Positions 26,024 through 35,494 of a stretch of DNA of 64,000 bases are shown here, one piece after another. The first letter of the stretch is position 1, and every line of letters starts with the position of its first letter. The stretch lies in contig NZ_PYSV01000001.1 in assembly GCF_003028415.1 (NCBI RefSeq), positions 248,001 to 312,000 on the forward strand. The letters are read 5' to 3'. The notes below the pieces were generated by a model that did no database searches, was not told the DNA's origin, and was given only the letters and a program-made list of their open reading frames with translations. This stretch comes from Deinococcus arcticus. Lineage in GTDB: Bacteria > Deinococcota > Deinococci > Deinococcales > Deinococcaceae. The position numbers were made by a program, and so were the translations under genes.

Positions 26024-26064
26024 TGATGACAGCGAGCGCCAAGGGTCGTACACCTGGGGCAAAG

Positions 26065-26094
26065 AGAAAGCGGCTCGTTCTTGAGCCGCTTTCG
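26065..26094 (+). terminator. Terminator downstream of the SUKH gene
   Basis: Arms AAAGCGGCTC (26067-26076) and GAGCCGCTTT (26083-26092) with a 6-base loop lie between convergent genes. A second small palindrome, ACTTGATCGCGTCAAGT (26139-26155), follows before the end of the minus-strand gene. Confidence 0.65.
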
Positions 26095-26173
26095 TCATCG
26101 CTGGGTGTCACGGGATTTGAGAAAGTTCAGGGCTTCCACTTGATCGCGTCAAGTTTCAGTCTGCCCCCGGCCC

Positions 26174-27820
26174 CTACACCGTCCCGGCCACCTGGCCCAG
26201 CAGGGCGCGCGCCGCGTCCAGTTCCTCGCGGTTGATGCTGTGCCCCAGCCCCGGTAGAACGCGGGCGTCCACAGCAGCCCCGCGTGCGCGCAGATGGTCA
26301 GCCGTGTCGGTAAAGCGGGAGAGGGGAATGTGGCTGTCGTGGGGGTCCACGCCCATGAACACGGGCAGGCCCCCCAGGTCGCCCGCGCGGTCCAGGGTGA
26401 TCAGGCCGCCGCTGAAGGCCACCACCGCGCCGGGGCGCTGCGAGGCGCGGCTGGCGTATTCCAGCGCCAGACAGGCACCCTGACTGAAGCCCACCAGGGC
26501 CACGCGCCCCGCCGGAATGCCGTGATCGGCGAGGTGGGCGAAGGCAGCTTCCACGGTGGCCAGGGCCTCGTCCAGTTGCGGCTGGTTCTGTTCCACCGGC
26601 GCCAGGAAGGACTGGGGGTACCACGTGTTGCCGGGCGCCTGCGGGGCCAGGTACGCAAAGGCGCTGAGGTTGAATTCGCGTTCCAGGCTCAGGATGTCCT
26701 GCGCCGCCCCGCCCCGGCCATGCAGCAGCACTGCCGCCACGCGGGCTTCACCCGGGGGCCGCCCGGCGGTCCGCACGTTCACGCGGGGCGCCGCTGGGGC
26801 CGGCACGGGGGCCGCGCCGCTGAGGACCCGGGTGCCCAGCGTCACGCCGTGTTCCGGGCTGCGCAACTGGGGCAACTCCGCTTCAATCTGCGGGCGCTGG
26901 CCCTCATACCACGCCGGCAGCTTCAGGTGGCGGCCCAGCTCGGCCACCGGCTCGTCGCTGGGAAAGCCGGGGGCGTCGGTGGCAATCTCGAACAGCACGC
27001 CGTTCGGTTCGCGGAAATAGATCGAATGGAAATACTGCCGGTCCTGCACAGGCGTGGGCCGGTAGCCTGCCGCGTCCAGCACCGAGAGGTAGGCGGCCTG
27101 TTCGGCGTCGTCCCGCGTGCGCAGAGCCACGTGGTGCACGCTGCCGGCGCCGAACTGCCCGCGCGCCAGTCCGGGGCGTTCCACCACGTCCACCCACAGG
27201 CCCACGCCTGCCCCACTCCCCCGAAAGCGGGTGCGGGGGGCCGCCGTGTCGGGGTCGGGCTCGGTGCCGTGCTCGGTGAAGCCCAGCTGGTTGACCAGCA
27301 GGGCCCGCACCGGGGCCACGTCGCGCACCCAGGCGGTCACACTGTGAAAGCCGCGCAGGGCGTGCTCGGCCGGCACCGGCGAGGCGGGCCAGGGCTCCAC
27401 GGGGGCGCCGTCCTCAAAGACCAGTTCGGTGGCCGTGCCGTCCGGGTCTTCAAACGCCAGCACCTCCTGCCCAAAGCGCTGGCGCAGGGCAGGGGAGAAG
27501 CCCGCTTGTGCCAGCCGCTGTGCCCAGTACCCGCGCGAGGCCAGGGGCGCACTGTAGGTCACTGCCACCACCTCGCCGCTGCCGCGCGTGCCCCGGCGGG
27601 CGCCCGGCCAGGGAAAGTGCGTCATGATCGTGCCGGGCTGCCCGGTCTGGTCGCCGTAATACAGGTGATAGGTGCCCGGGTCGTCAAAATTCACCGTGAC
27701 CTTGACCAGCCGCTGCCCCAGCACCCCCGTGTAGAAATCCACGTTGCGCTGCGGATCGCTGGCCATAATGGTGACGTGGTGCAGGCCCTGAACGGGGGTG
27801 GTGCCGGGCGGTGGGGTCAT
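26174..27820 (-). CDS. Fused ring-cleaving dioxygenase and serine hydrolase (MhqO-MhqD-like)
   Basis: A 548-residue two-part protein. Residues 1 to about 320 hold two glyoxalase/VOC domains (LHHVTIMASDPQRNVDFYTGVLG, FHSVTAWVRDV, VHHVALRTRD, FREPNGVLFEIATDAPGF) as in the MhqO ring-cleaving dioxygenases. Residues from about 350 form a carboxylesterase/phospholipase-type alpha/beta hydrolase: VLLHGRGG, the nucleophile in GFSQGACLALEYA (about 440), an Asp in GVDPHDSHIP and the His in LPGLGHSI. In Bacillus the two activities are separate proteins of the MhqR regulon against quinones and catechols. A GGAGG site precedes the ATG. A MarR-type gene resembling mhqR lies directly upstream on the same strand, which supports the assignment. 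Confidence 0.88.
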   Translation of the reverse strand: MTPPPGTTPVQGLHHVTIMASDPQRNVDFYTGVLGQRLVKVTVNFDDPGTYHLYYGDQTGQPGTIMTHFPWPGARRGTRGSGEVVAVTYSAPLASRGYWAQRLAQAGFSPALRQRFGQEVLAFEDPDGTATELVFEDGAPVEPWPASPVPAEHALRGFHSVTAWVRDVAPVRALLVNQLGFTEHGTEPDPDTAAPRTRFRGSGAGVGLWVDVVERPGLARGQFGAGSVHHVALRTRDDAEQAAYLSVLDAAGYRPTPVQDRQYFHSIYFREPNGVLFEIATDAPGFPSDEPVAELGRHLKLPAWYEGQRPQIEAELPQLRSPEHGVTLGTRVLSGAAPVPAPAAPRVNVRTAGRPPGEARVAAVLLHGRGGAAQDILSLEREFNLSAFAYLAPQAPGNTWYPQSFLAPVEQNQPQLDEALATVEAAFAHLADHGIPAGRVALVGFSQGACLALEYASRASQRPGAVVAFSGGLITLDRAGDLGGLPVFMGVDPHDSHIPLSRFTDTADHLRARGAAVDARVLPGLGHSINREELDAARALLGQVAGTV

Positions 27821-27831
27821 GCCTCCACTTT

Positions 27832-27847
27832 ACTTAATGTTAAACGG
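27832..27847 (-). promoter_or_regulatory. AT-rich site ahead of the dioxygenase-hydrolase gene
   Basis: TTTAACATTAAGTAAA (minus strand) is the only AT-rich stretch between the MarR-type gene and the fusion gene, with TTTA and TAAA ends. Candidate operator or promoter for regulation by the adjacent MarR protein; the symmetry is weak. Confidence 0.35.
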
Positions 27848-27890
27848 TTCTGGGTGAGAGGCAGGCCTGGGGACTGGCCGGCGCTGGTCC

Positions 27891-28385
27891 CTAGCGCCGC
27901 CCGGCCCGCTCGACAGCGGCTGGCTCATCGCCCTGGGCCTGCAGAGCGCGGCCCAGCTTGCGGGTCAGGCTGCTCAGTTGCGCGGTTTCCTCGGGCGTGA
28001 GCACACTGAACACGTCACGAATGCCCTGCACGTGGCGCGGCAGAATGCGCTCAATCAGCTTCTGCCCCGCCGGAGTCAGCGACACGCGCATGATGCGGCG
28101 GTCGTTGGGATCGCGGTCGCGCCGCACCAGGCCGTCGCGCTCCAGGTTGTCAATCACCATGGTCAGGTTGCCGCTGGAGCGCAGAATCTTCTCGGCCAGC
28201 TGCCGCTGACTCAGGGGGCCCAGGTGGTAAACGGCTTCAATCACCCCAAACTGGCTGATGGTCAGGCCGTGCTCGGCCAGGTGCCGGTTGGCGCTGACCT
28301 CTACCGCGTGGGCCGCGCGCCACAGTTTCACGTACGCGTCGAGCGCCGCGCGGTCATCGGGAGAGCCAGCGTAACGGTTGGGCAT
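27891..28385 (-). CDS. MarR-family regulator, MhqR-like
   Basis: A 164-residue winged-helix repressor. The DNA-binding part (LTISQFGVIEAVYHLGPLSQRQLAEKILRSSGNLTMVIDNLERDGLVRRDRDPNDRR, about 45-105, of which the end is the wing) is close in pattern to Bacillus MhqR, which controls quinone/catechol resistance genes. Helices on both sides form the dimer. It is upstream of, and on the same strand as, the dioxygenase-hydrolase gene; the 70-base gap contains an AT-rich TTTAACATTAAGTAAA segment (27832-27847) that may be an operator. Ligand inferred, not shown. The long quoted block is split here only by description; see positions. Confidence 0.85.
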   Translation of the reverse strand: MPNRYAGSPDDRAALDAYVKLWRAAHAVEVSANRHLAEHGLTISQFGVIEAVYHLGPLSQRQLAEKILRSSGNLTMVIDNLERDGLVRRDRDPNDRRIMRVSLTPAGQKLIERILPRHVQGIRDVFSVLTPEETAQLSSLTRKLGRALQAQGDEPAAVERAGRR

Positions 28386-28445
28386 GGCGCCTATGCTCCG
28401 GGTGGGTCTTCATGAAGTCAAGGCGACCGGGCGTTCAGTTGCCGC

Positions 28446-28464
28446 TGTCCGGGGCGGCCGGACA
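28446..28464 (-). terminator. Possible terminator of the aminotransferase gene
   Basis: Arms TGTCCGG (28446-28452) and CCGGACA (28458-28464) lie 26 bases past the stop codon; there is no T run, so efficiency is uncertain. Confidence 0.4.
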
Positions 28465-28489
28465 CCCCCGGGACCTGGATTCAGCCGGC

Positions 28490-29764
28490 TCAGCGGCGGC
28501 GATATTCCTCGGTGGCCAGGCGCACGCAGGCGGCCACTGCGCGCATGGCCTCGTAGACCTCTTCCACCGGGGGGCGGGTGGGGGCCAGACGGATGTTGCG
28601 GTTGTGCGGGTCCTGCCCGCCGGGGTAGGTGGCACCCGCCGGGGTCAGGCTCACGCCCGCCGCTTCGGCCAGGGCCACCACGCGGTCTGCCACCGGCTCG
28701 GCCGTGTCCAGGCCAATAAAGTAGCCGCCCCGGGGCCGGGTCCAGGTGGCGTAGGCGCCGCCCTCGCCCAGTTCTTCGCGCAGCACCTCGTCCACTGCGC
28801 GGAATTTCGGGGCAATGAGGGCCGCGTGGGCCGCCATCAGGCCTTCCAGGCCGCCGGGGTAACCCTGCAGAAAGGTCACGTGCCGGGCCTGCTCCAGCTT
28901 GTTGGGGCCAATGCTCTGCGCGTTCAGGTACCTGGAGAGCCAGCGCACGTTGTCCTCGCTGGTGCCCACAAACCCCAGCCCGGCCCCGGCAAAGGTGATC
29001 TTGCTGGTGCTGGCGAACACAAAGGCGCGGTCCGGGTGCCCGGCGTCGCGGCACAGGGCCACGAAGTTCACGGGCGTGTCCTGCTCAGCCGGGCTGGGCG
29101 AGAGGTGATGCACCCGGTAGGCGTCGTCGGCCAGAATCGTGAAGTCGGGGGCCGCCGCCTGCAGTCCGGCCAGCCGCCGCGCCTTTTCGGCGCTGATTGT
29201 CTCGCCGCCCGGGTTGGAATAGGTGGGCACGAACAGCACGCCCTTCACAGCCGGGTCCGCTGCGGCCAGGGCCTCAATGGCGTCCACGTCCGGGCCGTCG
29301 GGCTGCATGGCCACGGGCAGCAGCTCAAAGCCCAGCGTCTGCAGCAGCAGGAAGTGGCGGTCGTAGCCCGGCACCGTCACGATCATTTTCGGGCGCGGCC
29401 CCGTCCAGGGCGCGCCGCCGCGTCCGTGCAGCAGGGCAAAGGTGAGCACGTAGCCCTGCAGTTCCAGGCTGGCGTTGTTCCACACCACCATGTTTTCCGG
29501 CTTCAGGTCCAGGTACTGGCCAAACAGCGCGCGGGCCGAGGGCAGCCCGGTGACCCCGCCGGGGTAGTTGCGCAGGTCCAGGCCGTCCAGGTGCGTGTCG
29601 CCGGGGCCCAGCGCGCTCAGCAGGCCGTTACTCAGGTCAAAGTCAGCGTCGGCAGGCTGGCCGCGCTGCATGTTCAGCTTCAGCCCCCGGCGCCGAATGG
29701 CGTCGTAGGCGGCCTGCGCCTGGGCCAGAGCTCCGTCCTGGGTTGCCTGCACGTCACTCGTCAT
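28490..29764 (-). CDS. PLP-dependent aminotransferase, aspartate aminotransferase type
   Basis: A 424-residue fold-type I transaminase. VPTYSNPGGETIS, FTILADDAYRVHHLS and FASTSKITFAGAGLGFVGTS contain the cofactor-binding Asn, Asp/Tyr and the Schiff-base Lys (STSK). The N-terminal LKLNMQRGQPADADFDLS is characteristic of the Aminotran_MocR/AspAT subgroup found in Actinobacteria and Deinococcus, which makes aspartate from oxaloacetate and glutamate. The start follows TAGGGT (29771-29776) by 6 bases, the leaderless pattern. It diverges from the NYN-domain gene. Substrate assignment is by subgroup only. Confidence 0.9.
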   Translation of the reverse strand: MTSDVQATQDGALAQAQAAYDAIRRRGLKLNMQRGQPADADFDLSNGLLSALGPGDTHLDGLDLRNYPGGVTGLPSARALFGQYLDLKPENMVVWNNASLELQGYVLTFALLHGRGGAPWTGPRPKMIVTVPGYDRHFLLLQTLGFELLPVAMQPDGPDVDAIEALAAADPAVKGVLFVPTYSNPGGETISAEKARRLAGLQAAAPDFTILADDAYRVHHLSPSPAEQDTPVNFVALCRDAGHPDRAFVFASTSKITFAGAGLGFVGTSEDNVRWLSRYLNAQSIGPNKLEQARHVTFLQGYPGGLEGLMAAHAALIAPKFRAVDEVLREELGEGGAYATWTRPRGGYFIGLDTAEPVADRVVALAEAAGVSLTPAGATYPGGQDPHNRNIRLAPTRPPVEEVYEAMRAVAACVRLATEEYRRR

Positions 29765-29843
29765 GGCCTTACCCTACCTGCCGGCCGGGGGGCGGGCGCG
29801 CGGCGTGTCTACCAGAGTTGGCCCCTGGCCCCCGGAGCGGTGT

Positions 29844-29879
29844 TACACTTCGGCCGGCCTGCGCGCAGGCCTTCTTTTT
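29844..29879 (+). promoter_or_regulatory. Promoter with a hairpin at the expected transcript start
   Basis: TACACT (29844-29849) is followed, about where transcription would begin, by the 16-base palindrome GGCCTGCGCGCAGGCC (29856-29871) and TTCTTTTT. This could be a terminator-like attenuator or a 5' stem that protects the message. The rest of the leader to 29941 is pyrimidine-rich. Confidence 0.45.
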
Positions 29880-29941
29880 CCCACCGTCCTTTTCCCGACC
29901 TCGCCCCTCTGCCCCCGCCCCACCCAACAGGAGAAACCACA

Positions 29942-30490
29942 ATGCAGTACGTCGTTCACCGCCCCCGCGTGGGGGTCTTTATTGATACCCAGAACCTCTA
30001 TCACTCCGCGCGTGACCTGCTGGAGCGCACGGTCAACTTTGAAACCATCCTGAAGTGCGCCACAGAGGGCCGTGAACTCGTGCACGCCATCAGCTACACC
30101 GTGGAGCGCGAGAACGAGGCCACCGCGCGGCCCTTTATCTACAAGCTCTCGGCGCTGGGCTACAAGGTGCGGCGCATGAACCTGACGCTGCACCACGTCA
30201 CCGATGGTGGCAAGGCCATTTACGAGGGCAACTGGGACATGGGCATCGTGGCCGACATGGTGCGCCTGATGGACCACCTGGACATCATCGTTCTGGGCAG
30301 CGGCGACGGGGACTTTACCGATATCGTGGAGGTGCTGCAGGAGCGCGGCAAGCGCGTAGAGGTGATCGCCTTTCGCGAACACACCGCCCAGAAGCTGGTG
30401 GACGCCGCCGACCGCTTTACGCACCTGCCCGACATTGAGCACGCCCTGATGCCTGCCCGCGCCCCCCGGGGGGCCAAAGCGGAGGAGTGA
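29942..30490 (+). CDS. NYN-domain protein (LabA/DUF88 family)
   Basis: A 182-residue protein with a PIN-like NYN nuclease fold. RVGVFIDTQNLYHSARD holds the first acidic residue and the NYN-type Asn; NWDMGIVADMVRL and IVLGSGDGDFTDIVEVL hold the further Asp residues that bind metal. Relatives cleave RNA or act in regulation; the target here is unknown. The ATG has a GGAG site about 10 bases upstream, and the same frame stays open far upstream without coding character. It is followed after 4 bases by queA, which suggests a link with tRNA or RNA metabolism. Confidence 0.88.
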   Translation: MQYVVHRPRVGVFIDTQNLYHSARDLLERTVNFETILKCATEGRELVHAISYTVERENEATARPFIYKLSALGYKVRRMNLTLHHVTDGGKAIYEGNWDMGIVADMVRLMDHLDIIVLGSGDGDFTDIVEVLQERGKRVEVIAFREHTAQKLVDAADRFTHLPDIEHALMPARAPRGAKAEE

Positions 30491-30494
30491 GGCC

Positions 30495-31610
30495 GTGGCT
30501 GCTTCGTATCCCCAGGACCGCGCCCAGCCGCCCGCTGAGGGCGCCGACGCCGTGCTGGCCCGGCTGCACTTTGAGCTGCCCGAAGGCCGCATTGCCCAGA
30601 CCGGCGCCCAGCCGCGCGACGCCAGCCGCCTGATGGTGGTGGGCGAGCAGATAGAGCACCGCATTTTCCGCGAATTGCCCAGCCTGCTGCGCCCCGGCGA
30701 CCTGCTGGTGTTCAACGAAAGCCGCGTGATTCCTGCGCGGGTGATGGCCCGCAAGCCAGTGGACGCCGCTGGCTTTGGCGGCGGGCAGGTGGAGGTGCTG
30801 CTGCTGCGCGAGGAAGAGGCCAACGTGTGGAGCGCCTACCTGAAACCCGCCCGGCGCGCGGGGAACGAATTGTGGCTGGGCGGCGGGCCCGGGCAGGGCC
30901 ACCGCGCCCAGGTCACGGGCACCCTGGAGGACGGCGCCCGCCTGCTGCGCTTTGACCACGACATCAAGCCGCACCTGGACGAGATCGGCCGCCTGCCCCT
31001 GCCCCCCTACATTCAGGCCGGCGACAGCGACGAGACGTGGCGCGAGCGCTACCAGACGGTGTATGCCCGCACCCCCGGCAGCGTGGCGGCGCCCACGGCG
31101 GGGCTGCACTTTACCCCCGAACTGCTGTCGCAGCTGGACAGCCTGGGCGTGGAACGCGCGCACGTTACCCTGCATGTGGGGGCCGGCACCTTCAAGCCCA
31201 TCACGGGCGCGGTGGCCGACCACGTGATGCACGCCGAGCGCTACGCGGTGAGCGAGGCCACGGCGGGCGCCATCAACCGCGCCCGGGCGCAGGGCCGCCG
31301 GGTGGTGGCAGTGGGCACCACCACCGTGCGCACCCTGGAAAGCGCCTGGAATGGCCATGAAGTGGTGCCCGGCGAGGGCGAAACCCGCATTTTCATCACG
31401 CCGGGCACCACCGTACAGGTGCCGGACCTGCTGATCACCAACCTCCACCTGCCCGGCAGCACCCTGCTGCTGCTGGTGACCGCCTTTGCCGGCGAAGAGC
31501 GCATCCGCGCCGCCTACGACGCGGCCCTGCAGAGGGACTACCGGTTTTATTCACTGGGAGACGCGATGCTGCTGGAGAACAGACAGAGGTGGGAGGCAGG
31601 AGGCAGGTAG
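30495..31610 (+). CDS. queA: S-adenosylmethionine:tRNA ribosyltransferase-isomerase
   Basis: A 371-residue enzyme that transfers and rearranges the ribose of S-adenosylmethionine onto preQ1-modified tRNA, making epoxyqueuosine. Typical blocks are LPEGRIAQTGAQPRDASRLMV, PGDLLVFNESRVIPAR, GSVAAPTAGLHFTPELL and LHVGAGTFKPI. Start is GTG with GGAG upstream, overlapping the end of the NYN gene's coding region spacing. It is convergent with the GNAT gene 16 bases away. Secure identification. Confidence 0.97.
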   Translation: MAASYPQDRAQPPAEGADAVLARLHFELPEGRIAQTGAQPRDASRLMVVGEQIEHRIFRELPSLLRPGDLLVFNESRVIPARVMARKPVDAAGFGGGQVEVLLLREEEANVWSAYLKPARRAGNELWLGGGPGQGHRAQVTGTLEDGARLLRFDHDIKPHLDEIGRLPLPPYIQAGDSDETWRERYQTVYARTPGSVAAPTAGLHFTPELLSQLDSLGVERAHVTLHVGAGTFKPITGAVADHVMHAERYAVSEATAGAINRARAQGRRVVAVGTTTVRTLESAWNGHEVVPGEGETRIFITPGTTVQVPDLLITNLHLPGSTLLLLVTAFAGEERIRAAYDAALQRDYRFYSLGDAMLLENRQRWEAGGR

Positions 31611-31626
31611 CGGGAACGGCAGGCTC

Positions 31627-32607
31627 TCAGTGCCCGCCGGGCTCCTGGTCCTGCGTCTCCTGCACCCCTCTCACCAGCGTCACCAGCGCCGCTTCCCGCA
31701 CAAACCCCAGGCGCTCGTTGATGGCCAGCATGGGGCGGTTGACCGCGTGGTTGCTGGTGCGGGCATGGGTGTAGCCGCGCGGCAGGGCGGCGCGGGCCGC
31801 TGCCAGTTTCAGGGCCAGCCCCAGGCCCCGGCCGCGCCAGGGGGCCAGCACGCCGGTCAGGCCGTTGTGCAGCATCCCGGGGTGCGTGGGCACCGGCTGG
31901 GCCAGCTGGCTGGTGCCGATCCACTCGCCGTCCGGGCTCAGGGCAATCAGAATGCCGCGCGGGTCCACGTCCAGAGTCGCCATGCGGGCGCGCCACAGGT
32001 CAAAAGGCCACACCACGATGGGTTCGCGGCTGGGCACCGCGCTCAGCAGGGCGTGAATCAGCGCGTAGTGCCGCTCGGGTTCGGCGTCCCAGCCGCCCAG
32101 CTCGCTCAGCGGGCGAAGGGTCACGCCCCCGGCCAGGGCGCGCGCCTCTTCCGGGGCAAACGCGGCGAAGTCCAGCGTGCGCAGGTCCAGGGTGCTCAGC
32201 CACATGCGGTCAAATTCGCGCCAGCCCTGGGCCAGCAGCGCGCTGTGCTCCCACCAGTGCTCCCGCACCCGGGTCACGGCCGTGTGGGCGCCCGCCTGCG
32301 CCAGCACGGCCAGCCCCCGCTCCAGCAACTCGCCGGCCAGCCGGGGGTCTGGCTCGGCGGTGGTCACGGTCAGGTCCAGCCAGCCGTCGTGGGCGTCCAT
32401 GCGCGGCACGCCCGTTTGCACGGCGCCCAGCAGCGCGCCTCCGGCAAAAGCCCCCTCGCGCGTGAAATGTTCGTCAGGCTGGCGGCCAGCGGCAATGCGG
32501 GCCAGCTCCTGCTCGCTGACGGGGCTGTCGGGGTGGGCCTGCGAGCGCAGATCGGCATAGGCCCGGTCCGGGAGCGGCGCAAAGGTAAGGTGGGAGGAAC
32601 TTTGCAT
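31627..32607 (-). CDS. Tandem GNAT-domain acetyltransferase-like protein
   Basis: A 326-residue protein with two GNAT-like halves. The C-terminal half has the acetyl-CoA loop LAPWRGRGLGLALKLAAARAAL (about residues 250-272, the QxxGxG-type motif) and a closing SNHAVNRPMLAINERLGF. The N-terminal half is degenerate. The layout recalls mycothiol synthase-like tandem GNATs, but no substrate can be assigned. Start is uncertain: ATG at 32607 is used, with GTG at 32622 as an alternative. It diverges from the M3 peptidase gene. Confidence 0.8.
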   Translation of the reverse strand: MQSSSHLTFAPLPDRAYADLRSQAHPDSPVSEQELARIAAGRQPDEHFTREGAFAGGALLGAVQTGVPRMDAHDGWLDLTVTTAEPDPRLAGELLERGLAVLAQAGAHTAVTRVREHWWEHSALLAQGWREFDRMWLSTLDLRTLDFAAFAPEEARALAGGVTLRPLSELGGWDAEPERHYALIHALLSAVPSREPIVVWPFDLWRARMATLDVDPRGILIALSPDGEWIGTSQLAQPVPTHPGMLHNGLTGVLAPWRGRGLGLALKLAAARAALPRGYTHARTSNHAVNRPMLAINERLGFVREAALVTLVRGVQETQDQEPGGH

Positions 32608-32695
32608 ATGAAAAGAAAGCACATGCGCGGTGCCGCGTCACCCCGCCAGGATGCTTAGGGTGCCCCACCGGGCGCGGCCCCTATACTGGCCGGTG

Positions 32696-34759
32696 ATGAC
32701 GCAAACCTTGTCGGCGGCGACCGACGCGAGCAGCAATCCGCTGCTGAACGTCGGCTTTCGCATTCCCTTTGATCAGATTCGGCCCGAGCACGCGGGGAGC
32801 GCTGTGGACACGCTGCTGGCCCAGGCGCGCGACCGCGTGGAGCACCTGGCGGCGGCCGGAGCGCGCGGTTTTGCGGGCTTCATGCACGACCTCGACCGCC
32901 TGACCGAGGAGCTGAACACCGTGACCACTATCGTGGGCCACCTGGACAGTGTGTGCAGCACCGACGGCTGGCACGAGGCCAAGATGGCGATTCTGCCCAG
33001 GGTGAGCGAGTTCCACACTGCCCTGAGCCTGCACGAGGGCCTGTACGCGGCGACCAAGGCGTTTGCCGCCACGGAAGAAGGCCAGAACCTGGACCCCGTG
33101 CGCGCCCGCCACCTCAAGCTGACCATCGAGGAGTTTCAGCGCGAGGGCGCCGAGTTGCAGGGCGAGGCCAGAACGCGCCTGACCGAGCTGAACACCCGCC
33201 TCGCCCAGGTGACCAGCGAATTCGGTAAGAACGTGCTGGACGCCACCGCCGCCTTCGAGCTGTACGTGGCCCCGGAGCGCCTGGCTGGCGTGCCGCAGCG
33301 CGTGCTGGACGCCACCGCCCGTGACGCGGCCGAGAAGGGCCACAGCGGGCAGCACCGCCTGACCCTGCACGCCCCGGTGGTCATGCCCGTCATGACCTAC
33401 GCGGACGACCGTGAACTGCGCCGTGAACTGTGGGAAGCCAGCGCCCGGGTGGGCATTGAAGAGGAGCGCGACAACCGCCCCCTGATCCGCGAGATTCTGA
33501 AGCTGCGCCGCGAAAAGGCCCAGCTGCTGGGCTTTGGCGACTTTGCCGACTACGTGCTGCAAGACCGCATGGCAGGCAACGGCGCGCGCGCCCTGAGCTT
33601 CGAGCGCGACCTGGAAGCCCGCACCCGCCCGGCCTTCGAGCGTGAGAACGCCGAACTGGAGGCCTTTTACCGCGAGCAGGCCGGGGCGCAGGCCCCCGAG
33701 CTGGCCCCCTGGGACGTGGCGTACTGGGCCGAAAAGCAGCGTCAGGCGAAGTACGACTTCGACGAGGAAGCCCTGCGCCCCTATTTCCCGCTGGACCGCG
33801 TGCTGGGCGGCCTGTTTGAAATCACCCGCCGCATCTTCGGCATCACCGTGACCGAGGATCAGGCGCCCGCGTGGCACCCGGAAGTGCGCTACTACGCCAT
33901 TCATGACGAGGCCGGCACCCACCTTGCCAGCTTCTACACCGACTGGTTCCCGCGTGACGCCAAGCGGGGCGGCGCCTGGATGAACGCCTTTCTGACCGGC
34001 GGCCCGAAAGAGGACGGCGTCGAGCCTCACCTGGGCCTGATGTGCGGCAATATGACGCCCCCCAGCGGCGACACCCCGGCCCTGCTGTCCATCCGCGAGG
34101 TGGAAACGGTGTTCCATGAGTTCGGCCACCTGCTGCACCACGCGCTGTCCAGCGTGCCGGTGCGCAGCCTCAGCGGCACCCAGGTGCCCTGGGACTTTGT
34201 GGAGCTGCCCAGCCAGATCATGGAAAACTGGGTGATGGAGCGCGAGGCCCTGGACCTGTTTGCCCGCCACCATGAAACCGGCGAGGCCATTCCCGACGAG
34301 CTGTTTGCCCGCATGGTCGCTGCGCGCAACTACCGCGCCGCCAGCGCCGCCATGCGGCAGTATTCCTTTGGCCTGACCGACCTGTCGCTGCACGTGGAGT
34401 TTGACCCTGCGGGTGACGCCGACCCCGTTCCCTATGCCCGCGACCTCATGGCCGCGTTCTCGGCCACGCCGCTGCCCGGGAACTACGCCATGATCGCGTC
34501 GTTCAACCACCTGTTCAGCAGCCCGGTGGGCTACGGCGCCGGCTACTACTCCTACAAGTGGGCCGAGGTGCTGGACGCCGACGCCTTCAGCCGCTTTGCC
34601 CAGGAAGGAATTTTCAACCGCGAAACCGGGCGCGCCTTCGTGCAGAGCGTGCTGAGCCGGGGCAACAGCGCCGATCCCGCCGAGCTGTACCGCGAATTCA
34701 TGGGCCGCGACCCCGACGCCGACGCCCTGCTGCGCCGCAGCGGTCTGCTGCCCGCCTGA
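32696..34759 (+). CDS. M3-family metallopeptidase (oligopeptidase A / Dcp type)
   Basis: A 687-residue zinc peptidase that degrades short peptides in the cytosol. The zinc motif HEFGHLLHH (near residue 473) sits in [16 protein letters not shown], with the third ligand Glu downstream. The long helical N-terminal half and the late block [28 protein letters not shown] are typical of OpdA and dipeptidyl carboxypeptidase. TATACT (32682-32687) ends 8 bases before ATG at 32696, indicating a leaderless message; GTG one codon earlier is also in frame. No signal peptide. Own terminator downstream. Confidence 0.93.
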   Translation: MTQTLSAATDASSNPLLNVGFRIPFDQIRPEHAGSAVDTLLAQARDRVEHLAAAGARGFAGFMHDLDRLTEELNTVTTIVGHLDSVCSTDGWHEAKMAILPRVSEFHTALSLHEGLYAATKAFAATEEGQNLDPVRARHLKLTIEEFQREGAELQGEARTRLTELNTRLAQVTSEFGKNVLDATAAFELYVAPERLAGVPQRVLDATARDAAEKGHSGQHRLTLHAPVVMPVMTYADDRELRRELWEASARVGIEEERDNRPLIREILKLRREKAQLLGFGDFADYVLQDRMAGNGARALSFERDLEARTRPAFERENAELEAFYREQAGAQAPELAPWDVAYWAEKQRQAKYDFDEEALRPYFPLDRVLGGLFEITRRIFGITVTEDQAPAWHPEVRYYAIHDEAGTHLASFYTDWFPRDAKRGGAWMNAFLTGGPKEDGVEPHLGLMCGNMTPPSGDTPALLSIREVETVFHEFGHLLHHALSSVPVRSLSGTQVPWDFVELPSQIMENWVMEREALDLFARHHETGEAIPDELFARMVAARNYRAASAAMRQYSFGLTDLSLHVEFDPAGDADPVPYARDLMAAFSATPLPGNYAMIASFNHLFSSPVGYGAGYYSYKWAEVLDADAFSRFAQEGIFNRETGRAFVQSVLSRGNSADPAELYREFMGRDPDADALLRRSGLLPA

Positions 34760-34775
34760 CCCCGCGCTGGACGTG

Positions 34776-34811
34776 AAACGGAGGCTGCGCCGCAGGGTGC
34801 AGCCTCCGTTT
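34776..34811 (+). terminator. Terminator of the M3 peptidase gene
   Basis: Perfect 13-bp arms AAACGGAGGCTGC (34776-34788) and GCAGCCTCCGTTT (34799-34811). The left arm contains a copy of the GCTGCGCCGCAG motif seen in other gaps. The remaining gap to 34987 has only the promoter of the next gene. Confidence 0.8.
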
Positions 34812-34987
34812 CTGCGTTGGGCTGGCTGCGGGACCGGGCGTCCAGGTGGTGCATTCTGCCGCCGGGGTGAGGGTGGCGGCCCCATTGAACCCCTGCAAGC
34901 TGTTGGCCCTGGCACCCTCCTCCGGGCTCTCATCCATGCGGATTTTTTCTCATGCACTTTCTGACTCGTGGGTTAAGATGCCTTCAC

Positions 34988-35485
34988 ATGCTGAATGGAA
35001 CCCCCCAGCGGTTGCTGGGCACGCTGGCGGCCTTCGTGGCGCTGGCCGCGCCCGCTGCAGCCCAGACAACGGCCGAAAGCCAGCTGGTCTCGCGCTTGAA
35101 CGAGGTGCGCGCTCAGGGGGTCAACTGTCCGGGGAGTGGGCAGCGCCCAGCCGCAGGCCGACTGACCTACACCCCGGCTCTGGCGGCCGCCGCCCGGCAG
35201 CAGGCCGCGTACATGAGCAGCACCGGCCGCATCAGCCACACGGGCGCCGGGGGCAGCACGCCCCGCGTCCGCGCGGCCAGCACCGGAGTCAACGCCGTCA
35301 GCGTCACCGAGATCATCTTTATGGGCGGGGGCGTGAACCCCGAGAGCGCCATTCGCTGGTGGCTGAACTCGGCGGTGCACTGCTTCTGGATGAACGAGCG
35401 CCGCTACACGAATGTGGGCGCCGCCGTGGTGCAGGGCGCGCGCGGTACCGCCTACGTGATGGTCCTGAGCAGCGAACCCCGCTGA
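34988..35485 (+). CDS. Secreted CAP-domain protein (YkwD-like)
   Basis: A 165-residue exported protein: a signal peptide (about residues 1-25, ending APAAAQ) and one CAP/SCP domain. Signature parts are [35 protein letters not shown] and [28 protein letters not shown]. Bacterial CAP proteins are wall- or surface-linked; their activity is mostly unknown. Two Cys residues may pair. TAAGAT (34974-34979) lies 8 bases before the ATG. Monocistronic with its own terminator. Confidence 0.88.
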   Translation: MLNGTPQRLLGTLAAFVALAAPAAAQTTAESQLVSRLNEVRAQGVNCPGSGQRPAAGRLTYTPALAAAARQQAAYMSSTGRISHTGAGGSTPRVRAASTGVNAVSVTEIIFMGGGVNPESAIRWWLNSAVHCFWMNERRYTNVGAAVVQGARGTAYVMVLSSEPR

Positions 35486-35494
35486 GAGCAGGCG

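Noticed and set aside
28412..29941. Upstream extension of the NYN protein
   Set aside because: The frame is open only as a shadow of the aminotransferase gene; a ribosome site and family N-terminus support ATG 29942.
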